From Lytechinus variegatus (Eukaryota > Echinodermata > Echinoidea > Temnopleuroida > Toxopneustidae): DNA of 64,000 nt. Position 1 is the stretch's first letter. Every line of letters starts with the position of its first letter. Positions 11,231 through 21,950 of this stretch are shown piece by piece. The stretch is taken from NCBI RefSeq assembly GCF_018143015.1, contig NC_054747.1:34918733-34982732 (forward strand), written 5' to 3'. Both the position numbers and the translations under genes were made by a program. Under the pieces are notes generated by a model. It saw nothing but the letters and a program-made list of their open reading frames with translations. It was not told the origin of the DNA and did no database searches.

Positions 11231-12208
11231 CAGTGCGTATCAAAAAAAAGTTTACACTTTGATAAAGCCCTGGGAATTTAGAATATACAACATGTGGGTA
11301 ATTTTTTCACATACAATCCTGGGTTTGGGTCTCATCTATCCAATGAAAGTAAAAGTTTTGACAGAATGTTACACCTGAGTGAGCACTGTCCATTTTTGTA
11401 AAGCTCACAGAAATCTGATTGCGCAGAAATGCCTGTTTGTACGCTGTGTCAAGGGGAAAGGGTGAAATCAAACTTACCCTGCGAAACATTTCTCATACAT
11501 TTCCCTTGCACTTTTAGTCAATTGAAATAAAACAGATACATTCAAGCATTTTCTAACAGTTTTACCACCCAAATTTTTATCACTTAGTATACACAACTTT
11601 TACCCTTTTTGTGCCTGCTGGATCTGAGGACATAACTGAATCTGAACCAAAGTTTATATCAGACATCTCTAGCACTTTTCACTAAGTTTTTATCATTTAA
11701 AGTGGGTCTACGTTTCATTTTTTATTCAATACTTGTTTCTCCACACCTTTTCCAAGCTTGACAATGATTAACAAAATGACAATCAAGCCTAAGCCATTTC
11801 ATGTAAATCACAGCTCAGTGTAAAGCAAATATCGTCCCGATGGCCTCGGTGTGTGGGGGAGTGGGGTGTGGCGCAATGCACTCCTCGAAGTGGTTTGGGC
11901 AAAGAAACAAGTTAAATAGGTAAAAGATATCTTCAAATCAATTTTACTAGCTAAATTCCACGTGTTATTCATGATTAAGGTCTACTTTTATTCGCATAAC
12001 TATTTTGAAGTTCTGCGCAAATCATTTTTCACTAACTTTTCAAAAGTAAGTGGTGCTCACTGAAGCGGAAATTTTTTCGACAGTTTTATCGTCATTTGCT
12101 TAAATGGACCTGTACCAATGTTAAAATGTGGAAAAATCTTCAGGATATTACAAATGTATAATTTTACAGGATTTTTTCTAAGTGTAAACTTTTTTTTGAT
12201 ACGCACTG
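11231..12208. mobile_element. Non-autonomous Tc1/mariner-like element, TA target duplication
   Basis: The ends are exact inverted repeats starting CAGTGCGTATC, continuing through an A8 run and 'gtttacactt'. They are flanked directly by TA at 11,229-11,230 and 12,209-12,210. The 978-bp interior has no transposase frame, so it is a MITE-like or deleted derivative. CAGT ends with TA duplications are typical of the Tc1/mariner superfamily; assigning this copy there is inference. Confidence 0.8.
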
Positions 12209-12217
12209 TATAGGCTA

Positions 12218-12400
12218 CACTGTAAAAACTGCGGTGTTAAAACTGACACCAATTGGTGTTAATAGAGGACAACAGTAAAGAGTGTAAATGTAACAACAAA
12301 AGGTGTTGTTATAACACCTATATGTGTAAAACTAACACCACTAATTTAACACCGGTGTGGTCCTCTATGTTCACCGGTTAACACCACAGTTTTTGCTGTG
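12218..12400. mobile_element. Intact palindromic MITE family B, TA flanks
   Basis: A 183-bp element with ends CACTGTAAAAACTGCGG and its inverse, flanked by TA at 12,216-12,217 and 12,401-12,402. Internal words 'ggtgttaa' and 'ttaacacc' pair several times. It lies about 30 bp downstream of the stop codon of the minus-strand peptide gene, so it may form part of that transcript's 3' end. Confidence 0.75.
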
Positions 12401-12430
12401 TACTTCTTTTTAATTTACACAGGGACCTAC

Positions 12431-12531
12431 CTAATTTGAACGTCTTCTGTCACAAGGCTGTGTTCCGTAACAAAGCCAAGTTTTTTCACTCATAACATCC
12501 GAGTCGGCGCTCTCTAGTCCTTCCAATTCAC
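12431..12531 (-). CDS. Exon 2 of the secreted peptide gene (pro-region end and mature peptide)
   Basis: 101 bp encoding residues 40-72 and the TAG stop (12,431-12,433). The two cysteines, separated by five residues (CYGTQPC), could form one disulfide. The RRR near the C-terminus could be a processing site or the source of cationic charge. GTAGGT directly after the stop codon looks like a donor and could lead to a further 3' UTR exon. Confidence 0.55.
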
Positions 12532-14530
12532 CTGTCAAAGAAGTCATTAAATTGGATTATTGTTTAAAAAAAAACATTTTTTTTCTATTTTTGTCGTTTT
12601 TATTATTTATTATCGACTACTTCTTATCATATTTGAGGAAATTTTAATACCGCCGTTCTGAGATATTCTAAAATCTAGTTCCTTATTTTACAAGTATTGA
12701 TTGTTCTGCAGGGGGCCAAATGCGACTCAGAACGGATCAAAAACATACAAAATGCATTGTCAATACCAGTAAAACTTGGTGAATCAAATCAACTGTTTTA
12801 TATGTGACTCTGGACAATTAACACATTGTTGCGATTTTCGACAGCTCCGAATCTAAAGGCGACCGCACACCTTACGATTGGTCTGCGACCCGATTTCAGA
12901 ATAAAATGTAGTAAAATTTGATACTAACATTGAGACTCGGAATATCTTACTGTGTAATGTTCTAAATACCTATGTTCAAATATGCGACTATGCTATCATC
13001 CTTCTTAGAATATAAGCGAATTTAATATCTAGTCGTAATGACATCATAGCAGTCGGTCGATTGGCCACGATATGAAACTAATTTGGCCTTTACTCCAAAA
13101 CAAAGACTTGCAATCTTTCAAAATGGTTATACTATTCTTTCAATTAATTTAAACCTAAAAAAGAATCATATGTTCCATTCACATTTTCAGAAAATGAGCA
13201 AAATGCGATTTGTTCCAAAATCGGATCACAAAAGGTCGTAAGGTGTGCGGTGGCCTTTAAAAGGACGTAACTGCTGTTTTGGTTCACTGATTTCCGACAA
13301 AGACCTCTTCTCAGCTGTCCTTATATTATGACTAGCATTTTCAATATATTTACTGTGTTCTTGATTCCGTTCTGCGTGGCGGTGCAAGAAATTCCCTGAT
13401 AACTACCCCCAAGAAATTATTATTTTTCTTTATAGACTTCATTAAATCATTTATTGGGTATTATTTTCATTAAAGATTAATCCTTCTGCACTGTTAGAAA
13501 TTTTATCCTTAAAATAAAAGCAGTTCCTGCAGCAGATTCTCGAGAACACTTGTAATCTTACCAGATTGCGTAATATTATATCATGTAAAATAACAGGAAA
13601 TTTTGAGTTGGTGTATGGAACTTTACAAAATTCCTTAATTAAAACATAATTTTCCCCTGTTTTAACAGACCTGTTCTGTTAGATTGTAGAAAAATTCCTG
13701 TTTTATGAATTTACATAATGATTCTGTTATTGCTTTCTGCAAAATCTTGTTTTTCTGTAAAATCAGGGGTCTTTTTTAAAGGTCAAGTCCACCCCAGAAA
13801 ATTGTTGATTTGAATCGATAGAGAAAAATCAAACTAACATAACGCTGCAAATTTCATCAAAATCGGATGTAAAATAAGTAAGTTATGACATTTTTAAGTT
13901 TCGCTTATTTTTTCACAAAAAAGTTCAATGTGCAATTCAGCGATATGCAAATGAGAGAGTCGATAATGTCCATCACTCATTATTTATTTTGTGTTTTATT
14001 GTTTGAATAATACAATATCTCAAATTTTACAGATTTGACATTAAAGACCAACTTACTTAACCTAACCATAAACTGAATAATGGTAAGGGCACATGTTCAG
14101 GGAAAAAATAACTTTCTTTCACTTGACAAGTAGGAGAAAAATTAGAATATTTCATATTTCACATAATAAAATACGAAAGAAATAGTGAGTGGGTGAATTC
14201 ATCAGTCTGCCAATTTGCACACCGACCAGGATGTGCATATATATATAACTGTTTTGTGAAATTAAGCGAAACTTTAAAATGTCATAACTTTCTTATTTTA
14301 CACCCGATTTTGATGAAATTTTCAGTGTTTTGCTTGTTGGATTTTTCTCCTTTATTTCAATTCAACTTTTTGTTGGGGTGGACCTGTCCTTTAACAGTAT
14401 AGGCTTACTCACCTTCCTCGGCCAAGCTGCGATATTCCCCAAAATCGTCGGACTGAACGTCATCATCGAACGCTCTTGCTACCATCATGAAAGCGACCAG
14501 CAGAAATAGAGTTGCTATCTTTGACGCCAT
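12431..14530 (-). CDS. Predicted 72-residue secreted two-cysteine peptide precursor (two exons)
   Basis: The coding sequence is join(14530..14413, 12531..12431) on the minus strand. Exon 1 opens at ATG (14,530) with a hydrophobic signal peptide (residues 1 to about 20, core LFLLVAFMMVA). It continues with an acidic segment rich in Asp and Glu and ends at a GTGAGT donor in phase 1. Exon 2 follows a pyrimidine-rich tract and CAG acceptor (12,532-12,534), restores frame, stays acidic to about residue 56 and ends TWLCYGTQPCDRRRSN then TAG. Signal, acidic pro-region and short cationic C-terminus with two cysteines is the general plan of antimicrobial-peptide and some neuropeptide precursors. I do not recognise the family and do not assign a function. 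The ~1.9-kb intron is almost entirely transposable elements. A chance open frame is possible, but the phase-compatible canonical junctions and ordered composition argue for a real gene. Expression is unproven. Confidence 0.6.
12709..13398. mobile_element. Palindromic element family A, copy 2, interrupted at its centre
   Basis: The left arm starts CAGGGGGCC at 12,709 and the right arm ends AATTCCCTG at 13,398. Internal blocks ('cagaacgg', 'ggtgaatca', 'aactgctgttttggttcac' read across the dyad) are inverted. The middle is replaced by a separate TA-flanked element (12,856-13,257). It lies in the intron of the peptide gene. Confidence 0.65.
12856..13257. mobile_element. TA-flanked palindromic MITE inserted in element A copy 2
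   Basis: A 402-bp element with ends AAGGCGACCGCACACCTTA and inverse (one mismatch pair), flanked by TA at 12,854-12,855 and 13,258-13,259. No coding capacity. Confidence 0.85.
13487..13775. repeat. Probable dispersed repeat in the peptide-gene intron
   Basis: Contains repeated short words ('ttctgtta', 'ttcctg', 'aaaatc') resembling a degraded MITE, with 'cactgttagaaa' at its left. Boundaries and family are not established. Confidence 0.3.
13779..14391. mobile_element. Complete TA-flanked palindromic MITE family C, copy 2
   Basis: A 613-bp element starting AAGGTCAAGTCCACCCC and ending GGGGTGGACCTGTCCTT, flanked by TA (13,777-13,778 and 14,392-14,393). Long internal arms contain 'aagtttcgctta', 'atttcatcaaaatcgg' and 'atgcaaat' in both orientations. 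It ends about 20 bp from the donor of peptide-gene exon 1. Confidence 0.85.
14413..14530 (-). CDS. Exon 1 of the secreted peptide gene (signal peptide and acidic segment)
   Basis: 118 bp encoding residues 1-39 plus one base of codon 40. The ATG is preceded by an AT-rich leader. The donor is GTGAGT (reverse complement at 14,407-14,412). Predicted signal cleavage is after ARA, before FDDD. Confidence 0.6.
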
Positions 14531-15099
14531 GTTGCTGTGATATTCTTGTCGTATGATAAAATATTAATTGCTTGATTAATCGTGTTATTTGGTTCCCCAG
14601 GTTTGGCATTACGGGTGCATGTTTAAGATTTGGAAGAAAAAAAATACCTTGACAGGATATGGATAGCCCACAAACTGACTTATTCCCAATAGGATCCTCA
14701 CCTAGGAATCTGGTAATCTCCTAGCATGTAACATTCGTGAACGAAACGAAGCCTGGACTGAAATCAATTTCAAGCTGATTATTTTTTGCAAACCACAAAT
14801 TTATTATTTGCAGAACAAATATTTAGGAAGAAATGTTTGATATGTTCAAAATTTATCTGGGAAAAGAAAACTATTACTCTCTTGCTACCCTTGAAGATTT
14901 TATTTGGCTATCAATTTGATATCGTTTGCAAATCCTGGTGAAATTAAGACGAAACTAGCTTGAGCAAAAACACTCAATCCGGGGAACTTGGCCAGAATGC
15001 AGACTGTAAAGTCCCTGGCTATATCTTGAAAGAAAGTGAAATAGCAAGGTTTATTTGTGTTATTCGTGTGTCAACATCCCCCTTGGTGCTCAAAGTTTC
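14531..15099. other. Upstream flank of the peptide gene, no other gene seen
   Basis: AT-rich flank that would contain the promoter of the minus-strand peptide gene. I cannot single out a convincing TATA box or initiator. Confidence 0.4.
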
Positions 15100-15593
15100 A
15101 CTCAGGATTTGTGGTATCACAGGCCTATATCATTTCCCTAGACTCGTGGTGTTAAAATGGCGCTTTAAAAAAGATCATAAAAATAAGGAGGAAATTCAAG
15201 GGTTTAATGTCTACTACCAGTGGACAGGATATATATGTCTGACATCCAATATCTGACGAGAAAAGGGGACCTCGACCGGCTCATTTTAAAAACAAATCGG
15301 CATTTATGAGAACTACACCTGACATGCCTGACAGGATCAAACTCATCACCTGAGACAGTAAAATGGCCTTAATTCTTCCGCCAGTAAAAAAAAATATTTC
15401 CAAAGTAGTGATATATCTTTCCAATTTGGAAAAGGGAAGCTCAGTAGGTACCCTCCCTAGAATCAGTGTTAGATTGTCAATCATATTCATTAATGTTTGT
15501 CAATCAGCGATATCAAATTTAAAGATTGAGCTATGGGTTCGTTCGAATGAATATCTTTTCCCTGCCAGTAGTAGTTAGCCCCATGTGACCTTG
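15100..15593 (+). repeat. Dispersed repeat, copy 1 (partner at 32,175-32,655)
   Basis: About 480 bp match 32,175-32,655 in the same orientation, including 'aataaggaggaaattc', 'ctcgaccggctcatttt', 'ttcttccgccagtaaaaa' and 'tatctttccaatttgg'. The open frames within are not shared intact, so it is non-coding. The class is unknown. Confidence 0.7.
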
Positions 15594-17149
15594 TGGCTAC
15601 ATGCAGACTACTCTGAAGTTTTCGCCACTTAGTGATCTGAGGTATACTAAAGACTTACACAATATTTTTGAATGTATGAGAGAAAGCCTCGCATGCTTAC
15701 CTTGCTTCTGTTGTATTCTTACGATGTCTACCAGAGTTAAACAAAGATGATCTTGCCTGACGTATGCTCGAGGAACACAAATGAATTCTATCCAGATTTC
15801 CCTGGATTTATAGAGATCTAGTGGTCTTGGTACATGCGTGATCAATATTTCATTAATTCTATTTGGGTTTTTGTTTTCATACCGCCGACTGAAAAGTGCA
15901 TGCGTGTCTCATGTCTGTCCCAGACCACAACCCTCTATCTTAAGACATGCTGAAATAAAATTGAAACCAGCCTCAAAGTCGTTAGGCCTATTACAACGGA
16001 ATAGAAAGGGAAAAGATAATCAAAGAAATATATAAAGAAAGAAGAATCGCAGAAAATTAGTTGAGATTTATTTTTGTTCCGTACAAATAACGAACGTGGT
16101 ATACCTGCATTCCTCTGAAACTACATTAGGGGAAAATTGATAAATTATACATGTTGTCTGTGACATACTTATGAAGTGACTATGGTACATATGGTTCATA
16201 AAATCAATTGTTTGGATTGTTAAAGGAAAGAAAAGTTTGGTCTAAAAACTTTAATTGATTCTACACGCAACCTGAAATATGGCATTCACATTATAACTCA
16301 AAATTGTATTTCTCAAATGATACTATATGTATGCTTATTATGATGGCTGAGGGGAGTTGGCTCATGCAACTATTGAATTCAAACAGGGATAGAGGTGCAC
16401 TGTGATATGATTAACAGCTGTAAATGCATTTGTGTAATTGCATTTTGTTCTATCATAATATACTTCACGTTTCTGTTTGGGTATTATATTGTTTTAACTG
16501 CGTGTGCTATTAAAGGTGAATCCATGATGGGGGAAGTGGGGGGGGGGGGGGTCAAATCCCTCACCTGACTCTTAGTTTCTATTTCCATTATTATATAATC
16601 ACCCAGACATCCTTTATCATCTTCTTCTCATGCCTTATTGGTTTATATTATGAATTGGTTTCTTACATTTTAGTTCGATCCTTCCATTCATTTGATTTTG
16701 ATTGGTTGACTCTACTTGATTTGAATATATGTAAATTATCATGTGATCCCAAGTTTAGCTGAGGCAAAGTAGCCTCGAGATACCCGGTCACATTTGCTCT
16801 ACGGCAGCCGTATGGCGAGTCGAAACCAGCCGTTTCAACATTTTTTGTACCAGCTACCTATAGGTGGTTTGAATTAGGATGAATAAAACGGCTCAGTGCA
16901 TGCACTACCAGACTTCTTCGGTTTTTGTTCGATTCATTTTGCGTCTTCTTCTAGTTTCACTTATTTTCCCTTTTGTTTTGACGATTGATTAATTTGAGCT
17001 ACAACTTAAAGCTTGCATCATTTTCTACCCCTGAGCTAAACTTATAATTCTAAACCTTACACAGGCTTGAATTATTGATGTTTGTGGTAAGATATGCCTT
17101 CAAAATCTCGAGTTTTCGCAAATGCAACTGGGGCAGATTTAAGACAACG
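15594..17149. other. Intergenic, no gene seen; short MITE fragment near 16,787
   Basis: Mostly unique-looking AT-rich DNA. A fragment related to the 9039-9152 hairpin begins at 16,787 ('ggtcacatttgctctac') and reaches about 16,895. A G-run occurs at about 16,540-16,551. Confidence 0.45.
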
Positions 17150-17420
17150 GTCAAGGTATTGAAAACGCCGTCAAATGTCAAAGAACAGCTGGGAGGTCTT
17201 TGTCGAAAATTGGTAAATCGGAACAGCAGGTTCGTCCTTATATATAGTTTCAGAGCTGACGAAAAATTTAATATAATTGTGTCGTTTGTCCACAGTCCAG
17301 GGCGAAACTGTTGTTTTCTTTCACCATTTTGCGATAAAGACTTCTTTGTTGTTCATTGTCATAAATAGACAATATATTTTCTATGTTCTTGAATCAGTCG
17401 TGCTTTGTAGAAGGGAAACG
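17150..17420. mobile_element. Palindromic element family A, copy 5, uninterrupted
   Basis: The left block 'ggtctttgtcgaaaattgg' to 'cagcaggttcgtcc' is mirrored at about 17,296-17,345 ('ccagggcgaaactg' to 'gataaagactt'). The loop is about 60 bp. Outer limits are approximate. Confidence 0.5.
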
Positions 17421-19548
17421 TCCTGTGAATATAAATTGGCGAATTGTACGTCATACACGTCATCTCCATTGACGTGAAGATCTATCTTTACAACACATTG
17501 TGTACACATGTATACACTTTACATTATTAAATGTTTACTTACCATTACTGACAAACGCGTTACGCAATGTCAATATCACAATACCGGGCTTTGTAATTCA
17601 AATGCCCATTGATCAGTGATGATGCGAGCCAGAGCCTCTTTCTGCACATGAAGCAACACTGAATAATTGACCCATATACCATGTATATGGAATTAAAATC
17701 AATCAATTTGCACGCTAAGTAACGATTGTTATCGATTTGACGATTTAATTCACTCTATCATATCCTCAAAGAAATTGGCGGAGTATTAATTAAGTCACTC
17801 GATGATGATGATGGGTTCTTGTAAAGCGCCGGTATCCGCCTCAGCTGGGCGCTCATGGCGATTGCTCAAAAATAGGAAGTATCTCACAAATTTCAATGTT
17901 TTCAAACAGTGCTTTTAAAGATCATCATTCAGTTCGAGTACTGTCGATCCTAGTATGCTAAAACTGAGTTATTCTTGCTATATTGTTAGATTGGGGAACA
18001 GAAAAGTCTTCGTTGGCGTGTAGAAGCAAAATGACAAAACGGTGATGTTATTCTAAATTTGAAAAAAGTGGTTGTCAGTATTGTAATGGATGCGAGCGAA
18101 GTGAGCAATAATTATTGTTTGTCCTGTTTAGTACAGAAACCTATATCCTGTGGACATATTTTGACATAATACTAAAATAATAAAAAATATTTTTCACTAA
18201 TCGACCTGCTGGACAGAAAATGCGTGTCGAAGGTTTGCGAACATATCTTTCCCGTTTTGAAGCAGTTCGCAAATAGATTGATATTGCAAACAAACATTCG
18301 TAAGAATTTACAACACTCGTCAGCAAAGTTGGCGAATCCAAAATTCGAAATGTTCATATATGCATTCGCCCGGAATCAATATTGGCTGCCTCTTGAGACC
18401 CCTCCCTGGCCATCCCACCCCATTTAGTTTTGTCATCGAGTCAACCGCACATGGTTCATCTCATCAGCTTCGACGGTAAGTTTGAGGTCCAATTAAATCT
18501 CCGACCAAGAATCAGTCTTTGAATGACGTGTGTTTGTGTTTTACCAGACCTGTATCAACCAGATAGGATTATTTACGTCTGAGGCCAACATTTGTTAATG
18601 TCACCATCCGAATTAAGTCCGTCACGTACGTCACCATCCGAGAGGCAATCGGTGAAATCGCTCAAGCCTATCATGGTCAAAGAATCAGAGGATTTGTTTT
18701 CTTGACCACTGTCAACGTGAGGACAATAGACCCAAAGCTCCAGAAAGCATTATTTACTTCCATGCTATTACATAACGATCCGAGGACATGTCACAGTCTT
18801 CATTAAACGAAAAGACAGTGCGGAGAAGACAAGACGTTAACAGAATTTCGGAAAATCGCGCGGTGATCGAATCCAAGGTTTCGGTCGATAGGGTCCAGAT
18901 CGAGTATCATATTCTTCTTTTCGTTTGATAGCCAGACAAATAATTGTACCTTGACATGATAGTGTTCGAACCAGCAGAAATCGATCTCTATTTGCTATCA
19001 GCGATTGTCTTGAAGGCATGCGCCACGCAGAATGGTATGCCCTTCGTTGGTGACATCTGACATCGTACCTGGTTGAGCTCGAAGTTCTTCTTATATCTTT
19101 TGTGCGGAGCAGAGATGAGACACATGACGCTGAATTTGTGATAAATCATAGAGAAGCTTGATATAGACAGTGATATGATTGATTTGATTCTACATCGGAT
19201 TATCCCGAGGGTTTTCAAATCAAATGTGCAACATGCGGTACAGTAAGGTACGTTTGGTGTAAGCATTACATGGATATGTTTCTTTTCTTTATTTTAAATG
19301 TAACCCCAAATGTCGTCCTGTAATTGTACCTAAAGGTTTCTGGTCTTTAATTAGATATTTGCTTTAATTCTCAATTTACTTTTATGAATCTGGATGAATT
19401 ATAATTTTAAATATTAATAGAATTATTAAGATTAACAATTCTAGATGAAAGTTAGAGATAGAAAATGCCTCCAAAATAAATGCTGCCCATGCTTAGAGTC
19501 TGAAATTCTGAACTGCAGCCGTTGATACATAATTAGAATACATGACTG
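17421..19548. other. Intergenic, no confident gene
   Basis: Contains a SINE-tail-like fragment near 17,803-17,870 (GATGATGAT then 'tgtaaagcgcc'). An ATG-less open frame of roughly 75 codons on the plus strand (about 18,565-18,807) is unrecognised. The rest shows no structure I can support. Confidence 0.4.
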
Positions 19549-19549
19549 T

Positions 19550-19690
19550 GTCATCATCGTCACCACCACCATCATCTTCAGCATCATCATCATCTTCATC
19601 ACCATCATCATCATCTTCATCATCATCATCATCTTCATCATCATCATCATCATCATCATCATATTCATCATAGTCATCATCATCATCATT
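19550..19690. repeat. (CAT)n microsatellite
   Basis: About 140 bp of CAT repeats with CAC, TTC and CAG interruptions, directly abutting the SINE that follows. Met- and Asp-rich minus-strand frames here are artefacts. Confidence 0.9.
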
Positions 19691-19691
19691 A

Positions 19692-20035
19692 TGGAAGAGC
19701 CGTGGTGTAGTGGTCCTGACTCTCGCCTTGTAAACAGAGGGTCGTGTGTTCGAATCCCACCGCGGTGTAGCGTCCTTTGGCAAGGCGTTAATCCACACTC
19801 TCGACCCAGGTGCTAAATGGGTACCCGGTAGGATGCGAAAGATATTGTATGTTTGATTTTGCCAGCGCCATAATGAGGCTGCGATGAATGCAAGGAATGC
19901 TCCCCAGGGAGTGGAAATTGTGCACTTTTCGTGCGGGATTGAAATGAATCCAGTGACCGGGGTAATAATATGCTGTAACGCGCTTTGGGCCATTCTGGGA
20001 AAAGCGCTTTATAAAAATTGGCTATTATTATTATC
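19692..20035 (+). mobile_element. tRNA-derived SINE, copy 1
   Basis: The 5' part has pol III promoter boxes: an A-box-like TGGTGTAGTGG and a B-box-like GTTCGAATCCC. The body contains 'cctttggcaaggcgttaatc', 'gggtacccggtaggatgcg' and 'aatgctccccagggagtgg'. The 3' end is 'agcgctttataaaa' followed by (ATT)n. Close relatives lie at 36,674-37,013 and, more diverged, 43,811-44,096. Non-coding; it depends on LINE enzymes in trans (class knowledge). Confidence 0.85.
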
Positions 20036-20263
20036 AAAATCATCAGTATGAAATGGAAGAAAAAGAAGTTAGAGCCGATCATGTGCATATTTAACACACT
20101 TGAAAGTGTGCTGAAAATATCTTATGATTATAATTATCATATTCCAACATCACATCTATTTCGAAATGAGCAACCGTCCATTGTAGCCTAGTGACAATCA
20201 GGAGCCTATAATGATTCCAATAACAGGGGCGGATCCAGTCCTCGCCAATAGGGGGGGGGGGGG

Positions 20264-20510
20264 TGTTACACCCACAAATGTAATAATCGCCCACAAATGT
20301 AATAACGCCCACAAATGTAATAACACTTTACCCACAAACACGACAAATGTAATAACGCCCACAAATGTAATAACACTTTACCCACAAATGTAATAATTTT
20401 TGATCGCCCACAAATGTAATAACACTTTACCCACAAATGTAATAACGCCCACAAATGTAATAACACTTTACCCACAAATGTAATAATGACTTTACCTACA
20501 AATGTAATAA
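20264..20510 (+). repeat. Left outer domain: tandem CCACAAATGTAATAA 15-mers
   Basis: About ten copies separated by 'cgc' or 'cactttac' spacers. The mirror set with fewer copies lies at 22,358-22,463. Confidence 0.9.
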
Positions 20511-20834
20511 ATTTGAAGTGATTTTTGGCGAATTCGTTCTAAACTAATATCCTATAGTAATGCGTTCATATAGCACAAAAGTTCAAAGTCTTTTTTCCAG
20601 ACCCGGTTAATGAAATATTACAGTACAAGTCCAAGTCTTTTTCCAGACCCGGTTTTTCAAAATTATAATATACGTCCAAAGTCTTTTTACCAGACCCGGT
20701 TGTTTCAAAATTATAATATACGTCCAAAGTCTTTTTTCCAGACCCGGTTAATTCAAAAATTATAATGCAAGTCCAAAGTCTTTTTTTTCAGACCCGGTCG
20801 TTTCAAAAGTTATAATATACGTCGGTGAGGGGTA

Positions 20835-21950
20835 AAGACAACACTCTAAGCCCAAGCATTTTAAGTGGGTTTAATTTTTTCATTTTTTTCAATATTTCTT
20901 TATTTCTTAAATAACCGGGTCCAGACGAAAGACTAAGCATAATACTCGTGTTATTCCACAAGAATAAGAATATGAGTCTTTTGTTTTTAGGATTGTTTAA
21001 ATCATTTTTAAATCACCGGGTCTGGAATAAAGACAACGCTCTAAACGTGTGCTTTTCTACATGCATGGTCTTAATTTGGAGGATTGTTGGTTTTTAGATT
21101 CGTTGTTGGTGGTTGAGTTTTATTGATTTTTTATTCCTGAAATAATTGTGTCTGGAGGAAAGTCGATCTTCGACAATCGGTCTTCATGTTGTTCCACAGT
21201 AATTAGATTATTGGGTATTCGTTTTAGAATATTTGTAAAAACTATTTTATGTTTCAAATAGTAACCAAGTCTGTAGAAAGGATGTCTGCTTTACCCACGC
21301 GTTATTACAATGTTTTGTAGGGGTAGTAGTATTGTTTTAAAAAAGACATATTTTTACTGGGTGAAACTTTGGAAATTTGGTCTTAGATTCGAAGTTTTTC
21401 AGTTACTTTTTTTAATAGCCGGGTCTGGAGGAAAGAGTACGTTTAAAAACTCGTGTTATTCCACGAGAATAAGAATATAAGGTCTTATGTTAGAAGATTT
21501 TTTTTCGTAACTGTTTTAGGTCTGGAATAAAGACAACACTCTAAACCTCTTTTAAAACAGGTTCCTAGGTCGAAGGATTGTTTGATTTTAAACTTTGATT
21601 TTTTTAATTCTTACTATTAGCGTTTTTTTTTTTTAAAGAAAAAAATGGTCGGGCTGAAAGACTACGCTATATATATCCAGCATTAATAAGATTATGGGGT
21701 CTTTATACTGTTTTTAAACTGTTATTCATAATGTTTAAATAACAGGTAACCGGGTCTGGAGAAAAGACTACGCTTGATTCTCAATTTACCCTTAGTGCAT
21801 ATATTCACAATATACACCGTATAAGTTGAAACAACAACAAAGACATTAATTCCACCAGTTTTAATTAACTGGGTCTGGAGAAAAGACTAAGCTCGATTCC
21901 CATTTTTTCCACAGGAATATCATTATCGTATCTTAGTTTGGACTTATATC
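20835..21950 (+). repeat. Central region of the TU-like element with degenerate CCGGGTCTGG units
   Basis: Irregular recurrences of 'gggtctgg' with 'aaagac' or 'aaagact' every 100-200 bp, all in the orientation of the right arm. The symmetry point is therefore displaced to about 20,835-20,880. Confidence 0.6.

Noticed and set aside
14960-15256. 98-codon plus-strand frame
   Set aside because: Half of it lies in the dispersed repeat whose other copy does not keep the frame open.
19692-20035. Functional tRNA gene call
   Set aside because: Box A and B matches exist, but the tRNA-like head is joined to a conserved non-tRNA body and (ATT)n tail, with related copies elsewhere, as in a SINE.
20264-20510. 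Regular short direct repeats resembling a CRISPR array
   Set aside because: Spacers are only a few bases and repeated, the unit is mirrored at the other end of the element, and the genome is eukaryotic.
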